Assembly (NCBI GenBank): GCA_023443985.1
Contig: JAEZSJ010000244.1
Span: 1 to 7,565 of the forward strand
Direction of reading: 5' to 3'
DNA from: Verrucomicrobiota bacterium
GTDB taxonomy: Bacteria > Verrucomicrobiota > Verrucomicrobiia > Opitutales > Opitutaceae
Length of the DNA: 7,565 bases
Positions within the stretch are counted from its first letter, which is position 1, and each line of letters starts with the position of its first letter. Below the pieces are notes generated by a model, which ran no database searches, was not told the DNA's origin, and saw only the letters and a program-made list of their open reading frames with translations. The position numbers and the translations under genes are program-made. Below, piece after piece: positions 6,255 through 7,565 of this stretch.

Positions 6255-6671
6255 TCAGCCGACGATCTCCCCGGTCTTGAAGAAGCGCGCGATCTCGGCC
6301 TGGGCCGACGCCTCGCTGTCGGACGCGTGCACGATGTTGATCGTATTGTCGGTGCCGAAGTCGCCGCGGATGGTGCCCTTCGGCGCCTTGCGGGCGTCCG
6401 TGGGGCCGATGAGCTCGCGGGCCTTCGTGATCACATCGTCGCCGGCGAGCACCAGCACGAGCACCGGAGCGGAGCGCATGAACGACTCGAGCCGCGGAAA
6501 AAACGGCTGGTCGATCACATGGGCGTAGTGGTCACGCAGAAGTTCGGGAGTGAGCTGCATCAGTTTGCAGGCCACCAGCGAGAATCCCGCCGCCTCGAAG
6601 CGTCCGATGACCGCACCGACGTGCTTCTGGATCATGCAGTCGGGTTTCAGGATGATTAGGGTCTTTTGCAT
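6255..6671 (-). CDS. ndk: Nucleoside diphosphate kinase
   Basis: 138 residues, the usual short bacterial length. Transfers the gamma phosphate from ATP to other (deoxy)nucleoside diphosphates through a phosphohistidine, balancing NTP and dNTP pools in the cytoplasm. All expected active-site residues are present at a constant offset of minus 3 from the human enzyme: K9 (LKPD), Y49, R85, T91 (GPTD), R102 (TIRGDFG), N112 and the phosphorylated H115 (NIVHASDS). The ATG at 6671 begins exactly where family members start (MQKTLIILKPD). The frame is open further upstream to 6887, but that stretch is not conserved and contains the leader hairpin. The Shine-Dalgarno is weak at best. It is framed by a hairpin leader upstream and a strong terminator downstream, so it is probably a single-gene transcript. 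Confidence 0.97.
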   Translation of the reverse strand: MQKTLIILKPDCMIQKHVGAVIGRFEAAGFSLVACKLMQLTPELLRDHYAHVIDQPFFPRLESFMRSAPVLVLVLAGDDVITKARELIGPTDARKAPKGTIRGDFGTDNTINIVHASDSEASAQAEIARFFKTGEIVG

Positions 6672-6707
6672 AAGACCCGGCCGACTGTGGGGAACAACCC
6701 CGCCAAG

Positions 6708-6777
6708 AAAAAGCCTAGATTTTGGGCCCCCCGGGTAAACCCAGCCATGAGAACCCCGAAGCAGCCCAAAACCTAGG
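6708..6777 (-). promoter_or_regulatory. Long hairpin plus U run in the ndk leader (terminator or attenuator)
   Basis: On the minus strand CCTAGGTTTTGGGC (6777-6764) pairs with GCCCAAAATCTAGG (6727-6714). All 14 pairs form if one G-U wobble is allowed. In + strand RNA the same position would be an A-C mismatch, so the fold favours a minus-strand transcript. One base later comes TTTTT (6712-6708), then CTT. The 36-base loop holds a smaller GGGT-AA-ACCC element at 6733-6742. The U run ends 36 bases before the ndk ATG and the hairpin begins about 130 bases after the SDR stop. It may terminate the SDR transcript or control entry into ndk. A second small stem, GGGG/CCCC at 6689-6701, lies between it and the start codon. 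Confidence 0.65.
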
Positions 6778-6906
6778 AAAGTGGAATCGCCCTCCGTCGC
6801 CTCTTGCGGACGGGACCTCGGGCAACGCGGGCACTCTAGCAGCCGTCCCCTCGCCCTTGTATCCGAAAGTACGCCTACACCGACCAACGAAAAACCCCAG
6901 GCCGCA

Positions 6907-7565
6907 TCAGGTGTTCACCTCAGTCCCGCCCAGCGCCGCCTCGATCGTCGCATCGGCGAAGTGCTGCCCGCGGCGCAGCAGCTCGGCGGGAAGGACCCGC
7001 TGGCCGGCCAACAACAACTCGCGGCCCATGTCCCCGAAGAGCCCGCGCACCGCCCAGGCCGGCAGCGGCATCAACGCCGGCCGGCGCAACGCCCGCCCAA
7101 GCGCCCGCGCAAACTCCGCGTTGCGCACCGGCTCCGGCGCCACGGCGTTCACCGCACCGACCAGCGTCGGGTCCACCAGGCATCCGTCCACCACGGTGCA
7201 AAGATCACGGAGACTGATCCAGCTCATCCACTCCCGCCCGCCGCCGACCGGCCCCCCGAGTCCCGCGCGAAAGACGGGCAACAACCGCCCGAGCAGCCCG
7301 CCGCTCCCGTCGAGGACCGTCCCGAGGCGCAGCCGCACGACGCGCACCCCAGCCCCCTCGGCCGGAAAAGTCGCCGCCTCCCAGGCCGCACAAACCTCCG
7401 CCAGAAAACCCGTCCCCTGCGGCGAGCGCTCGTCGAGCAGCCGCTCGCCGCCGTCGCCGTAGAAGCCCACCGCCGAGGCGTTGACCCACACCCGTGGCCA
7501 CCACGCGCCCGACGCGATCGTCGAGGCCAGCAGCAGCGTCGTCGCCACGCGGCTCTCCCGGATCC
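6907..7565 (-). CDS. SDR-family epimerase, TIGR01777/YfcH type, N terminus beyond window
   Basis: The 218 visible residues run to the TGA at 6907. They match the C-terminal two thirds of TIGR01777-type NAD(P)-binding SDR epimerases with a DUF1731 tail. Catalytic substrates for this family are not well established. Visible marks are IRESRV (1-6), VNASAVGFYGDGG (27-39), GFLAEVCAAWE (52-62), LGGPVGGGREWMSWISLRDL (102-121), NAVAPEPVRN (139-148) and GQRVLPAELL (187-196). The frame is open through the right edge and IRESRV is internal to the family, so the GTG at 7548 is not the real start. The nucleotide-binding Rossmann glycine motif lies outside the window. It ends 235 bases upstream of ndk. No clear terminator follows immediately; a GGGGTTTTT run about 10 bases past the stop lacks a good stem. 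Confidence 0.9.
   Translation of the reverse strand, partial: IRESRVATTLLLASTIASGAWWPRVWVNASAVGFYGDGGERLLDERSPQGTGFLAEVCAAWEAATFPAEGAGVRVVRLRLGTVLDGSGGLLGRLLPVFRAGLGGPVGGGREWMSWISLRDLCTVVDGCLVDPTLVGAVNAVAPEPVRNAEFARALGRALRRPALMPLPAWAVRGLFGDMGRELLLAGQRVLPAELLRRGQHFADATIEAALGGTEVNT

Noticed and set aside
6672..6887. A 72-residue N-terminal extension of Ndk
   Set aside because: Ndk proteins start at the MQKTLIILKPD position. The upstream part is not conserved and contains the hairpin leader.
7560..7565. Window ends exactly at GGATCC, suggesting a BamHI cloning junction
   Set aside because: GGATCC also occurs internally (for example near 177 and 6227), and the left edge cuts a tRNA with no such site, so this is probably coincidence.

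Overview
The window is 7,565 bases of very GC-rich bacterial chromosome (roughly two thirds G+C, with coding third positions nearly all G or C). It holds ordinary cellular genes and no mobile element, CRISPR array or phage gene. Most starts lack a Shine-Dalgarno sequence. The gene set (TonB-like protein, MeaB, bacterial topoisomerase IB, YkgJ) and protein style suggest a Gram-negative, possibly Verrucomicrobia of the Opitutaceae type. That placement is inferred from memory of family resemblance, not from a search.

Layout. A tRNA-Cys lacking its first four bases is cut by the left edge and is the only + strand gene. Next comes about 430 bases of non-coding sequence rich in hairpins. All protein genes lie on the minus strand, so transcription runs right to left. 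From right to left they are: a partial SDR epimerase (cut by the right edge), ndk behind a long hairpin leader, a strong intrinsic terminator, a YkgJ-type cysteine-cluster protein, DNA topoisomerase IB (GTG start with a good Shine-Dalgarno), maf, a TonB-like envelope protein, an RluA-family pseudouridine synthase, and meaB. The meaB gene converges on the tRNA.

Organisation. maf, the TonB-like gene and the pseudouridine synthase form a tight unit, with a 9-base gap and then a 4-base GTGA stop/start overlap. Topoisomerase IB lies 91 bases upstream of maf and may join it. meaB is separated from the pseudouridine synthase by 288 non-coding bases, and no methylmalonyl-CoA mutase gene is visible. 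The proteins serve unrelated roles: nucleotide pools and pool cleaning (Ndk, Maf), RNA modification, DNA supercoiling, envelope energy transfer and cobalamin-enzyme maintenance.

Most worth a second look is the ndk leader. A 14-bp stem whose only imperfection is a G-U wobble in the minus-strand RNA is followed by a U-rich run just upstream of the start codon, so it looks like an attenuator or terminator. I found no convincing new multi-gene system.
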